A DNA stretch of 27,591 nt from an uncultured Clostridium sp. Lineage in GTDB: Bacteria > Bacillota > Clostridia > Clostridiales > Clostridiaceae. The stretch covers positions 1-27,591 of the forward strand of contig CALBDU010000055.1 of NCBI GenBank assembly GCA_937927335.1. Direction: 5' to 3'. Each line of letters begins with the position of its first letter. The stretch's first letter is position 1. Both the position numbers and the translations under genes were made by a program. Below the pieces are notes generated by a model. That model ran no database searches and was not told where the DNA came from. It saw only the letters and a program-made list of their open reading frames with translations. Below, piece by piece: positions 7,397 through 15,313 of this stretch.

Positions 7397-9074
7397 AGCT
7401 GTAGATATCCCCCTGCTCATCAAATAATATGTAAGTATCACTTTTTTCAATATAGCCTGTTTCAATATACTTTATTATATCAATAAAAAATTTTTCCATG
7501 TGGCATCTATCAAGAGTCTGTAATTTTTGCTCCTTAATAAGGTCCTTTAATATTCGTTCCTGTTCCTTGTCTATTTCCCTGCATAAAAAATCGGGAAGCC
7601 ATTTTCTTTTGTTAAATCGCAGGTAGTCGAATTTGATTAACTCTTTAAGTATTAATGACTCCTCATTAAAGGAAAATTCATAGAAGTCTATAAATATTTT
7701 ATAATATTGTGCATTTGAAATATTTTTATTAAAATAGCCTTTTATGTTAAAAAAGTCACCAAGCTTCATGTAAAAATCAAAAGCACTGTTAAACCTTGGA
7801 ATAAAGAAGTTTAAAATATTATCAAATTTATTGGAATTATAATATTTGTCCAATACCTCCTCAACCCTTTTAAGAAGAATAATATCAAGATAGCTCATGG
7901 TATTGGTTTTAAGTATTTCATAAGGTGGTTCCGGAGAATACACCATTCCCCAGTGTTCAGCCTCTTTTCGCATATCAGAACCCTTTAGCAGTTTTAAAAA
8001 TCCAAGCTGAAGTTCTTCCGGCTTAATAGAATAAACTTCATTAAAGGATTCCTTAAAGCTTTCTATATTTTCACCAGGCAATCCTGCTATTAAATCAAGA
8101 TGCTGTTTAATATTTTTAAGTTTCTCAAGCTCAACTACTGTTTTTTTAATGTCCTCAAAGCTTACATATCTGTTTATATTCTTTAAGACCTCACTGTTTG
8201 TGGTTTGTACACCAACCTCAAACTGGAACAACCCGGGCCTTGCCCTGCTTAAAAGCTCCAGTTCATCTTTATCCAGCAGGTCTGCAGATATTTCAAAATG
8301 GAACCTGGTATCTGGTGCCTTCTCAATGAGGTAGCTCCATATGGCCATGGCAAATTTCTTGTTACAGTTAAAGGTTCTGTCCACAAACTTAACCAGGTTA
8401 ACCTTGTTATTAATGAAAAAATCAAGTTCCTTCTTAACCCGCTGAAAATCTAAAAACCTTACCCCATGACTAGTTGAGGACAAACAGTATTTGCAAAGGA
8501 AAGGGCAGCCTCTGGAGGCTTCATAATAAATGATTTTATTTTCCAATCCAATAAGGTCTCCATATGGAAATACTATATTATTCATATCCATCTGGGCTCT
8601 TTTTCCGGCACACTGGATATGTTCACCATCCCTGAAATAGAGGCCTTTTATATTACTGTCCTTAACAGCTTCAGAGGTATACTTAACATTGCTTATCATA
8701 AGTTCAATTAATTCATGATAGGTCTCCTCTCCCTCTCCCTGGATAATAAATTCTCCGGGATTATTTTTGAGAAATTCATCCGGATCGTAGGAAACTTCAG
8801 GACCACCATATAAAATTTTAATATCTGGATTTATTAATTTAATATGCAATGCGATATATTTAATAAAATCAATATTCCATATGTAACAGGAAAAACCAAT
8901 TATATCTGGGGCTTCAAGGATCAGCTGCTGTATAACCTTTTCCCTGCTGTCGTTTATTGAAAACTCAATAATCTTACATTCATAATCCAAATTTTCCGTA
9001 TATGCTTTTAAGTACCTCACAGCCAGTGCGCTGTGAATGAACTTGGCATTAACTGCTGCCAGTACAGTCTTCAT
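7362..9074 (-). CDS. B12-binding-type radical SAM protein with C-terminal DUF4080-like region
   Basis: The 570-residue protein has an N-terminal Rossmann-like cobalamin-binding-type domain (1-130, with GFSCYIWN and ILYGGPEVS), then a radical SAM TIM barrel with the cluster motif Cys190-x3-Cys194-x2-Cys197 (RGCPFLCKYC). Further barrel features are FVDRTFN, FEISADLL, GVQTTN and LIAGLPGE. The last 180 residues match the DUF4080 type that accompanies this class. The usual DxHxxG cobalamin motif is not visible, so B12 binding may be absent or base-off without a His ligand. The substrate is unknown. It overlaps the upstream methyltransferase-like gene by 26 bp and def by 35 bp, forming a coupled three-gene operon. 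Confidence 0.85.
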   Translation of the reverse strand: MKTVLAAVNAKFIHSALAVRYLKAYTENLDYECKIIEFSINDSREKVIQQLILEAPDIIGFSCYIWNIDFIKYIALHIKLINPDIKILYGGPEVSYDPDEFLKNNPGEFIIQGEGEETYHELIELMISNVKYTSEAVKDSNIKGLYFRDGEHIQCAGKRAQMDMNNIVFPYGDLIGLENKIIYYEASRGCPFLCKYCLSSTSHGVRFLDFQRVKKELDFFINNKVNLVKFVDRTFNCNKKFAMAIWSYLIEKAPDTRFHFEISADLLDKDELELLSRARPGLFQFEVGVQTTNSEVLKNINRYVSFEDIKKTVVELEKLKNIKQHLDLIAGLPGENIESFKESFNEVYSIKPEELQLGFLKLLKGSDMRKEAEHWGMVYSPEPPYEILKTNTMSYLDIILLKRVEEVLDKYYNSNKFDNILNFFIPRFNSAFDFYMKLGDFFNIKGYFNKNISNAQYYKIFIDFYEFSFNEESLILKELIKFDYLRFNKRKWLPDFLCREIDKEQERILKDLIKEQKLQTLDRCHMEKFFIDIIKYIETGYIEKSDTYILFDEQGDIYSYGGKGNIAFWR

Positions 9075-9585
9075 TTAATTCCTTCTCTCCTGAAATTTTA
9101 TTTGCCTTTATATAATATAACCCATCCTTACAGTTAAAATCAATTATTTCAAAATAATTCCTTACAAGCTTTAATGTACTTTCCAGGGAATTATCCTTAA
9201 ATACATTTATCTCCTTTAGGTTAATTTCCTTAACTCTTTTATCCGGCGTTTCAATCCTTATAATATTATTCCATATCTTTCCTCTGGGCTTTTCCATATC
9301 CCAGATATGCAAGGTACCCTTATCACTTAAATAATCTTTAATTTCCTGCAGCAGCCCCAGTTTGTTTTTATTTAGGAGTATTTTATTTAATGACAGCAGT
9401 AATATGCAATTGTTGTAATACCCTTTTCTTATGCCGCATTCTCCCGCCCTGCCGGATAAATAGTCCACAGAAATTTCTTCATTTAGCAATTTATATGCAT
9501 TATATATAATTCCGTAGTTCTCCATTCCCATATCCAAAAGATTCCCCTTAAAAATTTCTTCCTGCAAGCTTATAGATATAGTCAA
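9049..9585 (-). CDS. Degenerate methyltransferase-like hypothetical protein
   Basis: The 178-residue protein has a segment, LSLNKIL ... LLQEIKDYLSDKGTLHIWDMEK (64-99), that reads like motifs post-I and post-II of class I SAM-dependent methyltransferases, where a helix is followed by a KPGG-like turn and a strand. No Gly-rich SAM-binding loop (ExGxGxG) is seen at the N-terminus, so it is either a truncated or inactive relative or an unrelated fold. The start is TTG (9583-9585) with GGGAGGG seven nt upstream. It is the first gene of the unit with the radical SAM protein and peptide deformylase, with a 26-bp overlap. Function is unknown. Confidence 0.6.
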   Translation of the reverse strand: MTISISLQEEIFKGNLLDMGMENYGIIYNAYKLLNEEISVDYLSGRAGECGIRKGYYNNCILLLSLNKILLNKNKLGLLQEIKDYLSDKGTLHIWDMEKPRGKIWNNIIRIETPDKRVKEINLKEINVFKDNSLESTLKLVRNYFEIIDFNCKDGLYYIKANKISGEKELNEDCTGSS

Positions 9586-9633
9586 GATTTTCCCTCCCTA
9601 TAATTATTTACTATTATATTTTCCACAAGAAAT

Positions 9634-9664
9634 AAAAAATTCCTCCATATTATGGAAGAATTTT
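9634..9664 (-). terminator. Terminator of the phospholipase-like gene
   Basis: A 13-bp stem with one C-A mismatch (9636-9648 with 9652-9664) closes a 3-nt loop. The stop codon of the gene at 9650-9652 lies in it. On the minus strand a T-run follows the stem. Confidence 0.75.
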
Positions 9665-10366
9665 AATATTTTTGATATCATTAAAAAAATTAAGCATTAA
9701 ACCAGCCGTAGTACGCTGTGCTTCCTGTACAATTTTAACGGCAATTGCTGCATATCTCTCCTCAGTATCCTGAAGATTTCTGTATTTCGAATAGGTGGTG
9801 TTAGCCATGGCAGCATTTTTTGTTATATACTCCTCCAGCTCATCATATTTTACAGTGCCAGAAAATGCTTCAAAGGAATAATCTGACATCAGCTTGCCAA
9901 CAATCCAAAGCTCGAACTTCCTATGGCTCTTTAGAAGCCTGTTATTAACATGGTGAGGTACTGTTGCATCCTGAACAAGGTGACAGGATGCCCCTAGATA
10001 AAACATTGCTTTTTGAATATCCCCTGCATCATAATAATTTAGTGCATGCTGATAATATTTTCGACATTCCGTTAGAGCATCAGACCTGCCGTACAAGCCT
10101 CTCTCCTTTTCAGGATGATAAAAGTGGTTGGAGCTTTTAAAATCCTGATCGGCCCACGTTACTCCCTCGTTTAGATTTTTAATATACTTTTTATAAAAAA
10201 TGCATTCCTCCATATATCCATCATTTTTTAACACCTCAATTGATTTAATGATTATATATTTATGAACAGTGCAGTTTGTTTTCATTATTCTTTTTTTTAT
10301 TGGGTTCACCACATGAAATACACCTGTTAATGTTTTTCCATATCCTGCTTCTAATATTTTTATCAT
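9650..10366 (-). CDS. Zinc-dependent phospholipase C family protein without a signal peptide
   Basis: The 238-residue protein matches the catalytic domain of clostridial alpha-toxin and Bacillus cereus PLC. Candidate zinc ligands are His35, Asp75 (WADQD), His81 (NHFYHP), His129, Asp133 and His139 (CHLVQDATVPHH), and His148 and Glu152 (HRKFE). These follow the spacing of the three-zinc site; only the N-terminal Trp ligand has no clear equivalent. No C2/PLAT domain follows. The start is ATG 10364-10366, with GAGG eight nt upstream, and the N-terminus has no hydrophobic export signal. Known relatives are secreted, so either this acts inside the cell or mother cell, or its substrate differs. An extended -10 promoter lies upstream. 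Confidence 0.8.
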   Translation of the reverse strand: MIKILEAGYGKTLTGVFHVVNPIKKRIMKTNCTVHKYIIIKSIEVLKNDGYMEECIFYKKYIKNLNEGVTWADQDFKSSNHFYHPEKERGLYGRSDALTECRKYYQHALNYYDAGDIQKAMFYLGASCHLVQDATVPHHVNNRLLKSHRKFELWIVGKLMSDYSFEAFSGTVKYDELEEYITKNAAMANTTYSKYRNLQDTEERYAAIAVKIVQEAQRTTAGLMLNFFNDIKNIKILP

Positions 10367-10416
10367 CTTTTTCACCTCTTAGAGAAATGGATTCTCTTTG
10401 TAACTTTAATACTATT

Positions 10417-10425
10417 ATTATACCA
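10417..10425 (-). promoter_or_regulatory. Extended -10 promoter of the phospholipase-like gene
   Basis: The minus strand reads TGGTATAAT, a perfect TGn-extended -10, 51 bp upstream of the start codon. A -35 is not clear. The leader contains a 6-bp hairpin (AGAGAA/TTCTCT, 10381-10397) immediately ahead of the ribosome binding site. Confidence 0.5.
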
Positions 10426-10446
10426 AAAGTTGTCGTAATCAATAGG

Positions 10447-11649
10447 TTAATTAAAATTTTTATTTTTTATGGAATATAAATTTCCTGTACTGTCTAAAAT
10501 TAGAAGCTGATTATCATTAAATTGCATTTTGCAGCCCGTGGATTTTTTAGGCAGAATAAATTCTTCCTTAAGAACACCTTTTTTGTCAAAAGAAAAAATG
10601 CTTCCACCTTTATAGAAGAAAATAGTGTTTTTTTCTCTCAACGTTCCCCTTGAATCCACAGCAACATCACCTATCTCACCAGTGGCTCCACACTGGTATA
10701 AAGGAGCCGGTGGATTGGTATCAGGGTGATTTTCCAATACAAAGCCCACCTGACTGCCGTTTTTTCCTTTAAACCTGGGGGAATTCACAGGATCTCCTCC
10801 ACTGTAATCAGGCCAGCCATACCAAAGACCTTTTTGAATTTCATAAAGATAATCCGAATCGCCGATTATGGGCCTTAAACCACGGTTTTCCATCCCACCT
10901 ACAGACGCAAACAGTCTCCCTTCACTGGTAAAATCCATGCCTTTAACATTCCTTATTCCATAGGCAAAATTCTCTAATACTGCTGTTTTAGTATTATATA
11001 TAATCAAAGAAGCGTTGCCGGGAAAGTGACCTGATATTATCTGTCCATTCATACTTTTGCTTTTATAGCTTTGAAACGCTCCGGTTTTTTCCTGTCCAAA
11101 ATTTGTTCCCTTTAAGGTAATTAGATATGGAGGTATATCGTGAAAATATGGCATTGTTAAAATCCATCCGTTATCAGAGCCTGCAACTCCCGAATTTGTT
11201 GCCGCCCCCACTGTAACATATAAAATTTCTCCTCGCAATCTGACAATGCTGTCTTTGTAATCCCCCATATTTGGCAGTCCGCTGATGCACTCTGATATCT
11301 TGTCAGTGGCAATATCATAACAGTATACACTGGTATCTGATGCATAATAAAGTTTCTTTTCAGCGCAGCATAGAGACACTATATTAAGATCAAAGTTTTT
11401 GAATAATTCATAGCTTTTCCCATTCTTTTCAATTACCTGAATTTTATTTTTAAATGCAATATAATAATTGCCCTCTACATCAACAGCAAAATCCCTGGCC
11501 TCCTTCAAGCCTTTAAACTTAATGGAAGCCTCTGAATGGGCGTCTTTAAAACTAATTCCTAAATTTTCTCTAACCGGTATTTTTTGAAATATAAATATCA
11601 ATGAGATTAAGACAGCAAATCCCAACAGCAGTTTTAACAACCTGTTCAT
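10447..11649 (-). CDS. Membrane-anchored PQQ-dependent sugar dehydrogenase-like beta-propeller protein
   Basis: The 400-residue protein has a short N-terminal segment (MNRLLK, then about 17 hydrophobic residues) that acts as signal peptide or membrane anchor, so the rest should be outside the cell. The body shows repeated beta-propeller blades (for example DFAVDVEGNYYIAF, GMDFTSEGRLFASVGG, DVAVDSRGTL). The sequence WYGWPDYSGGDPV is typical of the soluble glucose/sorbosone dehydrogenase family. Clostridia rarely make PQQ and key catalytic residues cannot be verified, so the fold may be used for binding rather than oxidation. The ATG follows AAGGAG. It is followed by the phospholipase-like gene on the same strand after 80 bp, which has its own promoter. 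Confidence 0.75.
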   Translation of the reverse strand: MNRLLKLLLGFAVLISLIFIFQKIPVRENLGISFKDAHSEASIKFKGLKEARDFAVDVEGNYYIAFKNKIQVIEKNGKSYELFKNFDLNIVSLCCAEKKLYYASDTSVYCYDIATDKISECISGLPNMGDYKDSIVRLRGEILYVTVGAATNSGVAGSDNGWILTMPYFHDIPPYLITLKGTNFGQEKTGAFQSYKSKSMNGQIISGHFPGNASLIIYNTKTAVLENFAYGIRNVKGMDFTSEGRLFASVGGMENRGLRPIIGDSDYLYEIQKGLWYGWPDYSGGDPVNSPRFKGKNGSQVGFVLENHPDTNPPAPLYQCGATGEIGDVAVDSRGTLREKNTIFFYKGGSIFSFDKKGVLKEEFILPKKSTGCKMQFNDNQLLILDSTGNLYSIKNKNFN

Positions 11650-11708
11650 TTTATCTCCTTAACAAATCTCTTTAAATATATATATTTCAAATTATTATGC
11701 TGTATGTA

Positions 11709-12269
11709 TTATTTTTCAGTTAATTCAATATGTTCGCTTTCCACTTCTGCCAGTGCATCAAATATGGAACCAATATCTTTATTACCGATGCTACTTTTAT
11801 ATTTTTTATAGTACTCCACAGCATGAAGCTCCCTCTTTGCTGCCAGCTCGAGCAAGGCAGCATCAGTGTTATATTTACTGTAGTCGAGCTTGCTTAGTTT
11901 AGGATCCTCCTTGATGCCAGCCAAATTTTTATGGACTCTGGCATGGGTATATTCAATGATAGATAATGCCTTGAACAAATCCCTGTTTTCAGGGTTTTCA
12001 GCTAAGACAGCAGCTTCCCTGTAAAAATCTCCGTTGAAAATTTCCAGCTTAACAGCATGATCAATTATTTTAAAAGCCTCATGGTTGATTGCTTCCCTGT
12101 CAATATGAACCATGCCCGGGTCCGCCGATATATACTCCTCGTTAACACCGCAAAATGGGCACTTAACAATATGCTCCACACTGTTTTTATCAATAAAAGC
12201 AGCGCTGTTAAAATTATAATTATTATCATTTATCTCCATTCCGCAGATTTTGCAAAATAACCTTTTCAT
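11709..12269 (-). CDS. Rubrerythrin-like protein with N-terminal zinc ribbon and ferritin-like domain
   Basis: The chosen start is ATG 12267-12269 (MKRLFCKICG, 186 aa, GGGGA nearby); a longer upstream frame has no ribosome binding site. Cys6-x2-Cys9 and Cys37-x2-Cys40 form a rubredoxin/zinc-ribbon knuckle. The remainder is a four-helix ferritin-like domain with candidate diiron ligands Glu76, Glu106-x2-His109, Glu147/Glu152 and Glu177-x2-His180. Rubrerythrins reduce peroxide in anaerobes. Here the metal knuckle precedes the diiron domain, the reverse of classical rubrerythrin, and is spaced wider than a rubredoxin, so zinc is as likely as iron. It is divergent from the SpoVB-like gene. Confidence 0.75.
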   Translation of the reverse strand: MKRLFCKICGMEINDNNYNFNSAAFIDKNSVEHIVKCPFCGVNEEYISADPGMVHIDREAINHEAFKIIDHAVKLEIFNGDFYREAAVLAENPENRDLFKALSIIEYTHARVHKNLAGIKEDPKLSKLDYSKYNTDAALLELAAKRELHAVEYYKKYKSSIGNKDIGSIFDALAEVESEHIELTEK

Positions 12270-12318
12270 AATCTTCCCCGCTTTCAATGTAATATATAAT
12301 TTAGTATAGCACAGTACC

Positions 12319-12347
12319 TTAACTGTTAAAACCGCATGTAATATAAA
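12319..12347 (+). promoter_or_regulatory. Candidate promoter of the SpoVB-like gene, with a palindrome over the -35
   Basis: TTAACT (12319-12324), 17 bp and TATAAA (12342-12347) form a plausible SigA-type promoter. The -35 lies in the perfect palindrome TTAAC-T-GTTAA (12319-12329). On the minus strand TTAACA with TATACT at a 15-bp spacing could drive the divergent rubrerythrin-like gene, so the two promoters may overlap. Confidence 0.35.
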
Positions 12348-12398
12348 ATGTAAAATCCTCATAATAATTAGTGTTAGTACTGTGAAGGAATTATAAAT

Positions 12399-13706
12399 AT
12401 GGATACGTTTTTCAGGAATTCATTAACCCTGGTAATTTCAAATTTGGTTACAGGAATGCTGGGATTTATCTTCTCAATTATACTTTCCAGAGAATTAGGC
12501 GCTGAAGGCATGGGGCTGTATGGAATTATTATGCCGATTTATGATTTATTCATCTGCCTTATCTGCGGAGGTATGTCCACTGCCATTTCAAAGGTGGGAG
12601 CTGTGTATTTTTCTAAAAAAGACTATACAAATCTCAACCGGACCATTGATGCATCCATATTTTTTGATATAGTATGGGGTATAATCGTAGCCTGTTTTGT
12701 CTTTATTAATTCTGATTTTATTTCAGGATATCTAATTAAAGACCACAGAGCTTCAGGAGCTTTAAGAGTTATTTGTCCTGCAATGGTCTTTATTGCTGTA
12801 TCTTCAATTTTCAAAGGGTATTTTTACGGTACCTCCAATGTTAAAGTGCCTGCCTTTATTGATATATTTGAAAAAGCCTACAGAATTGGAGCCCTTTTAT
12901 TTCTAGTTCAATTTGCTGCCAATGTTACTGTGGCATATCTTGTGCTGGCTACCGGTGAACTATTAAGTCTTGCACTGTTGTACTTTTTTTACAAGTATGA
13001 CAAATACAAAAAACATGCCGTAAGCCGTGAGGAAGATAAGATTCAGCTTATTTTTGACGTTCTTAAATATTCATTTCCATTATGCATTAATGGCTTTGTG
13101 TCCACAATATTTTATTCGTTGTCAACCTTGATTCTGCCAAGAAGGCTTATGAACTGCGGCCTGGATTATGCAGCTGCGTTAGCTATGATGGGCAAATTTA
13201 ACGGCATGGCATTGACCACGGTGCTTTTTCCTGTGATGATCATAAATGCACTGTGTATTGTACTGGTGCCTGACATTTCCCAAAATCTCAGCAGAAAAAA
13301 TTACTTTAAGCTGCAGCATAGAGTAAGAAAGGTATTGAGAATTTCAATAATACTTGGATTAGCAACAGCTATGATTTGTATAACAATCCCGGACTTCCTC
13401 GGTATGCTGTTTTATAATAGAAACGACCTTGGAAGCTATATTAAGTTTGCAGCTCTAATAGTACCATTTTCCTTTACCGCTTCTACCACCTATGGAATAT
13501 TAAACGGTCTTGGAAAGCAAAATATTATACTTAGAAATTCTCTTACTGCATCAGTGCTTCAGCTTATATTGATATATATATTGTCCGGAATACCTTCAGT
13601 AAATATATACGGCTACGGCGCAGCACTGATTATCACAAACGTAATAGTGCTCTCCCTAAACCTCTTTGAGGTGGGAAAGCACTGTTCAATCAGACTATTT
13701 TCCTGA
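12399..13706 (+). CDS. Polysaccharide/lipid-II-type flippase, SpoVB-like
   Basis: The 435-residue protein is a polytopic membrane protein with about 12 hydrophobic segments. It opens SLTLVISNLVTGMLGFIFSI followed by LGAEGMGLYGIIMPIYDL, the N-terminal signature of the MOP-superfamily SpoVB/MurJ type. FKGYFYGTSNVKVPAFIDIFEKAYRI corresponds to the conserved RGYFQG region. SpoVB is needed for spore cortex synthesis and probably moves lipid-linked sugar precursors across the membrane; it is normally around 500 residues, so this is a shorter relative. The ATG follows GAAGGA. Its last 17 bp overlap the end of the opposing flippase gene. Assignment to SpoVB rather than a general flippase is uncertain. 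Confidence 0.75.
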   Translation: MDTFFRNSLTLVISNLVTGMLGFIFSIILSRELGAEGMGLYGIIMPIYDLFICLICGGMSTAISKVGAVYFSKKDYTNLNRTIDASIFFDIVWGIIVACFVFINSDFISGYLIKDHRASGALRVICPAMVFIAVSSIFKGYFYGTSNVKVPAFIDIFEKAYRIGALLFLVQFAANVTVAYLVLATGELLSLALLYFFYKYDKYKKHAVSREEDKIQLIFDVLKYSFPLCINGFVSTIFYSLSTLILPRRLMNCGLDYAAALAMMGKFNGMALTTVLFPVMIINALCIVLVPDISQNLSRKNYFKLQHRVRKVLRISIILGLATAMICITIPDFLGMLFYNRNDLGSYIKFAALIVPFSFTASTTYGILNGLGKQNIILRNSLTASVLQLILIYILSGIPSVNIYGYGAALIITNVIVLSLNLFEVGKHCSIRLFS

Positions 13707-15297
13707 TAAAATAATCAGGTATGAATTTTTTAAGTTTATTTGGTATCATATTCAAGTCCTGTTTTTTTATGCCTTTAGTTAAAATCAGCCCTATAAGGTA
13801 ATAATATGCACCAGCTACGATTGAAGCTGTTACCGAAATGGACAAGAACAAATAGTTTTTACCTAAAATACTAAGCACCCTGCTAAAAAGGAAATATGTT
13901 GCAAACACCAAAATTCCCATAAGGATAGATGCTGCCAGCGGCTTTATACCATGTTTGTACAGCCTTATACTTATTTTCAAGGTTTTGTTTATTATCCTTT
14001 GATTTAATAAAATTGGAATGGTAAAACCAACAACACTTCCTATGACCGCACCTAAAATATTTATTTGTGGTATGGCAATTAGAAAGTAATTCACTATAAT
14101 TTTGCAAACAATGCCGGTAATTGAGAATAAAGTAGCTATATAAAGCTTTCCTATGCCTTGAAGGATTGTACTTTGTATCTGCATTACTGACATGAAAATA
14201 AGCACTACTGAGCCGTATGCCATTATAAATGCTCCGTTGCCGAACTTCAGCATGTTATATATAGGTGTACTTAAAACCCCCAGCCCTACAGCACAGGGAA
14301 GGGCAATTAAGAAGCAAAGCCTCAGGGAATAGGTAATTTTATTATGAAGCTCCTTTCTGTTCCTAACTGCAGCTGCAGCTGAAAGTGCAGGCAGAATTGC
14401 TGCTGATAGTGATGATATAAGAGCTATTGGAACATTGAGCAGCTGCTGATACTTTACAAGGTATCCGTAAAGAATCGTTGCATTTGTATCACTGAAGCCT
14501 CCAGCCATAAGCCTGACCTTTGTATTATAAAGATCCACCAGGTTTCCGGCATAGGTCATGCCTACACATATAGTTATGGGTATACTGTAATGAATAATTT
14601 TTTTAACAAGCTGTTTTGTCTTAAGCCTTACAACCTCAGGATTCTGTTCAGCTCTCTGGTCATTGAATTTTTTGTTTTTTTCACAGTAATACATCAGGAA
14701 CACAGCGGAAATCAAAGCTCCCATGGAGGTTCCGATGGGGGCTCCTGCACAGCCTGCTTCAACACCAAATCTCATCAGGTATGCTGCAAAAATAAGTGCA
14801 AACACTGTATTTGCAACCTGCTCTAAAACCTGGGAGGCTGCTGTTGGAATCATATTCTTTCTTCCCTGGAAGTACCCACGGTATGCTGAAGCCATTGAAG
14901 TGAACAGCACTGCAGGCGCCAGGGTAAGCATGGACAAATACGCTTTTTCATAATGCAGCGCTTTGGACATAGGATTTGCCAAAGCTATTAATGCAATTGA
15001 CATAAATATTCCAAGGAGCATAAGCATAAATCTTGATATTTTAAAGCTTTTCAAGGCATCTCTGTAGTTTCCCACTGCATTAAGCTCAGAAACAAGCTTT
15101 GATATAGCCACAGGAATCCCTGAATTTGTGATAACAAATATAAATGCATAAACCTGGTAGGCAGCGCCAAAAATACCATAGCCCTCGTCCCCTAGTATGG
15201 CACGAAGGAATGGTATATAAAGCAGCGATATTATTTTTACGGCAACAGTTCCCGCCGATAAAATGGCAAAGCCCTTGGCTGTGGATTGTTCTTTCAT
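13690..15297 (-). CDS. MurJ/YtgP/SpoVB-type oligosaccharide flippase
   Basis: The 535-residue protein has about 14 hydrophobic segments. GFAILSAGTVAVKIISLLYIP, LGDEGYGIFGAAYQVYAF, GIPVAISKLVSE and YRGYFQGRKNMIPTAASQVLEQ match the full-length MOP flippases that include MurJ (YtgP) and SpoVB. These export lipid-linked cell-wall precursors. The length agrees with the family. The ATG (15295-15297) has a GCAGGAG ribosome binding site and is 16 bp after the pseudouridine synthase gene, so it is the last gene of the FtsA-like operon. It converges on the other flippase with a 17-bp overlap of coding ends, and the two are distant paralogues rather than duplicates. Confidence 0.85.
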   Translation of the reverse strand: MKEQSTAKGFAILSAGTVAVKIISLLYIPFLRAILGDEGYGIFGAAYQVYAFIFVITNSGIPVAISKLVSELNAVGNYRDALKSFKISRFMLMLLGIFMSIALIALANPMSKALHYEKAYLSMLTLAPAVLFTSMASAYRGYFQGRKNMIPTAASQVLEQVANTVFALIFAAYLMRFGVEAGCAGAPIGTSMGALISAVFLMYYCEKNKKFNDQRAEQNPEVVRLKTKQLVKKIIHYSIPITICVGMTYAGNLVDLYNTKVRLMAGGFSDTNATILYGYLVKYQQLLNVPIALISSLSAAILPALSAAAAVRNRKELHNKITYSLRLCFLIALPCAVGLGVLSTPIYNMLKFGNGAFIMAYGSVVLIFMSVMQIQSTILQGIGKLYIATLFSITGIVCKIIVNYFLIAIPQINILGAVIGSVVGFTIPILLNQRIINKTLKISIRLYKHGIKPLAASILMGILVFATYFLFSRVLSILGKNYLFLSISVTASIVAGAYYYLIGLILTKGIKKQDLNMIPNKLKKFIPDYFIRKIV

Positions 15298-15313
15298 AAC
15301 AGACTCCTGCTAA

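Noticed and set aside
7397..7465. N-terminal extension of peptide deformylase
   Set aside because: The residues are simply the overlapping radical SAM coding region in another frame, and deformylases normally begin like MAVKGILLFGD.
12334..12368. SigE-type sporulation promoter (GCATGTA ... CATAATAAT) ahead of the SpoVB-like gene
   Set aside because: The spacing of the boxes is about 18 bp, too wide for the SigE consensus, and the -10 matches poorly.
13702..13719. CCTGAT/ATCAGG hairpin at the convergent ends of the two flippase genes, as a bidirectional terminator
   Set aside because: The stem is only 6 bp and neither side has a T-run.
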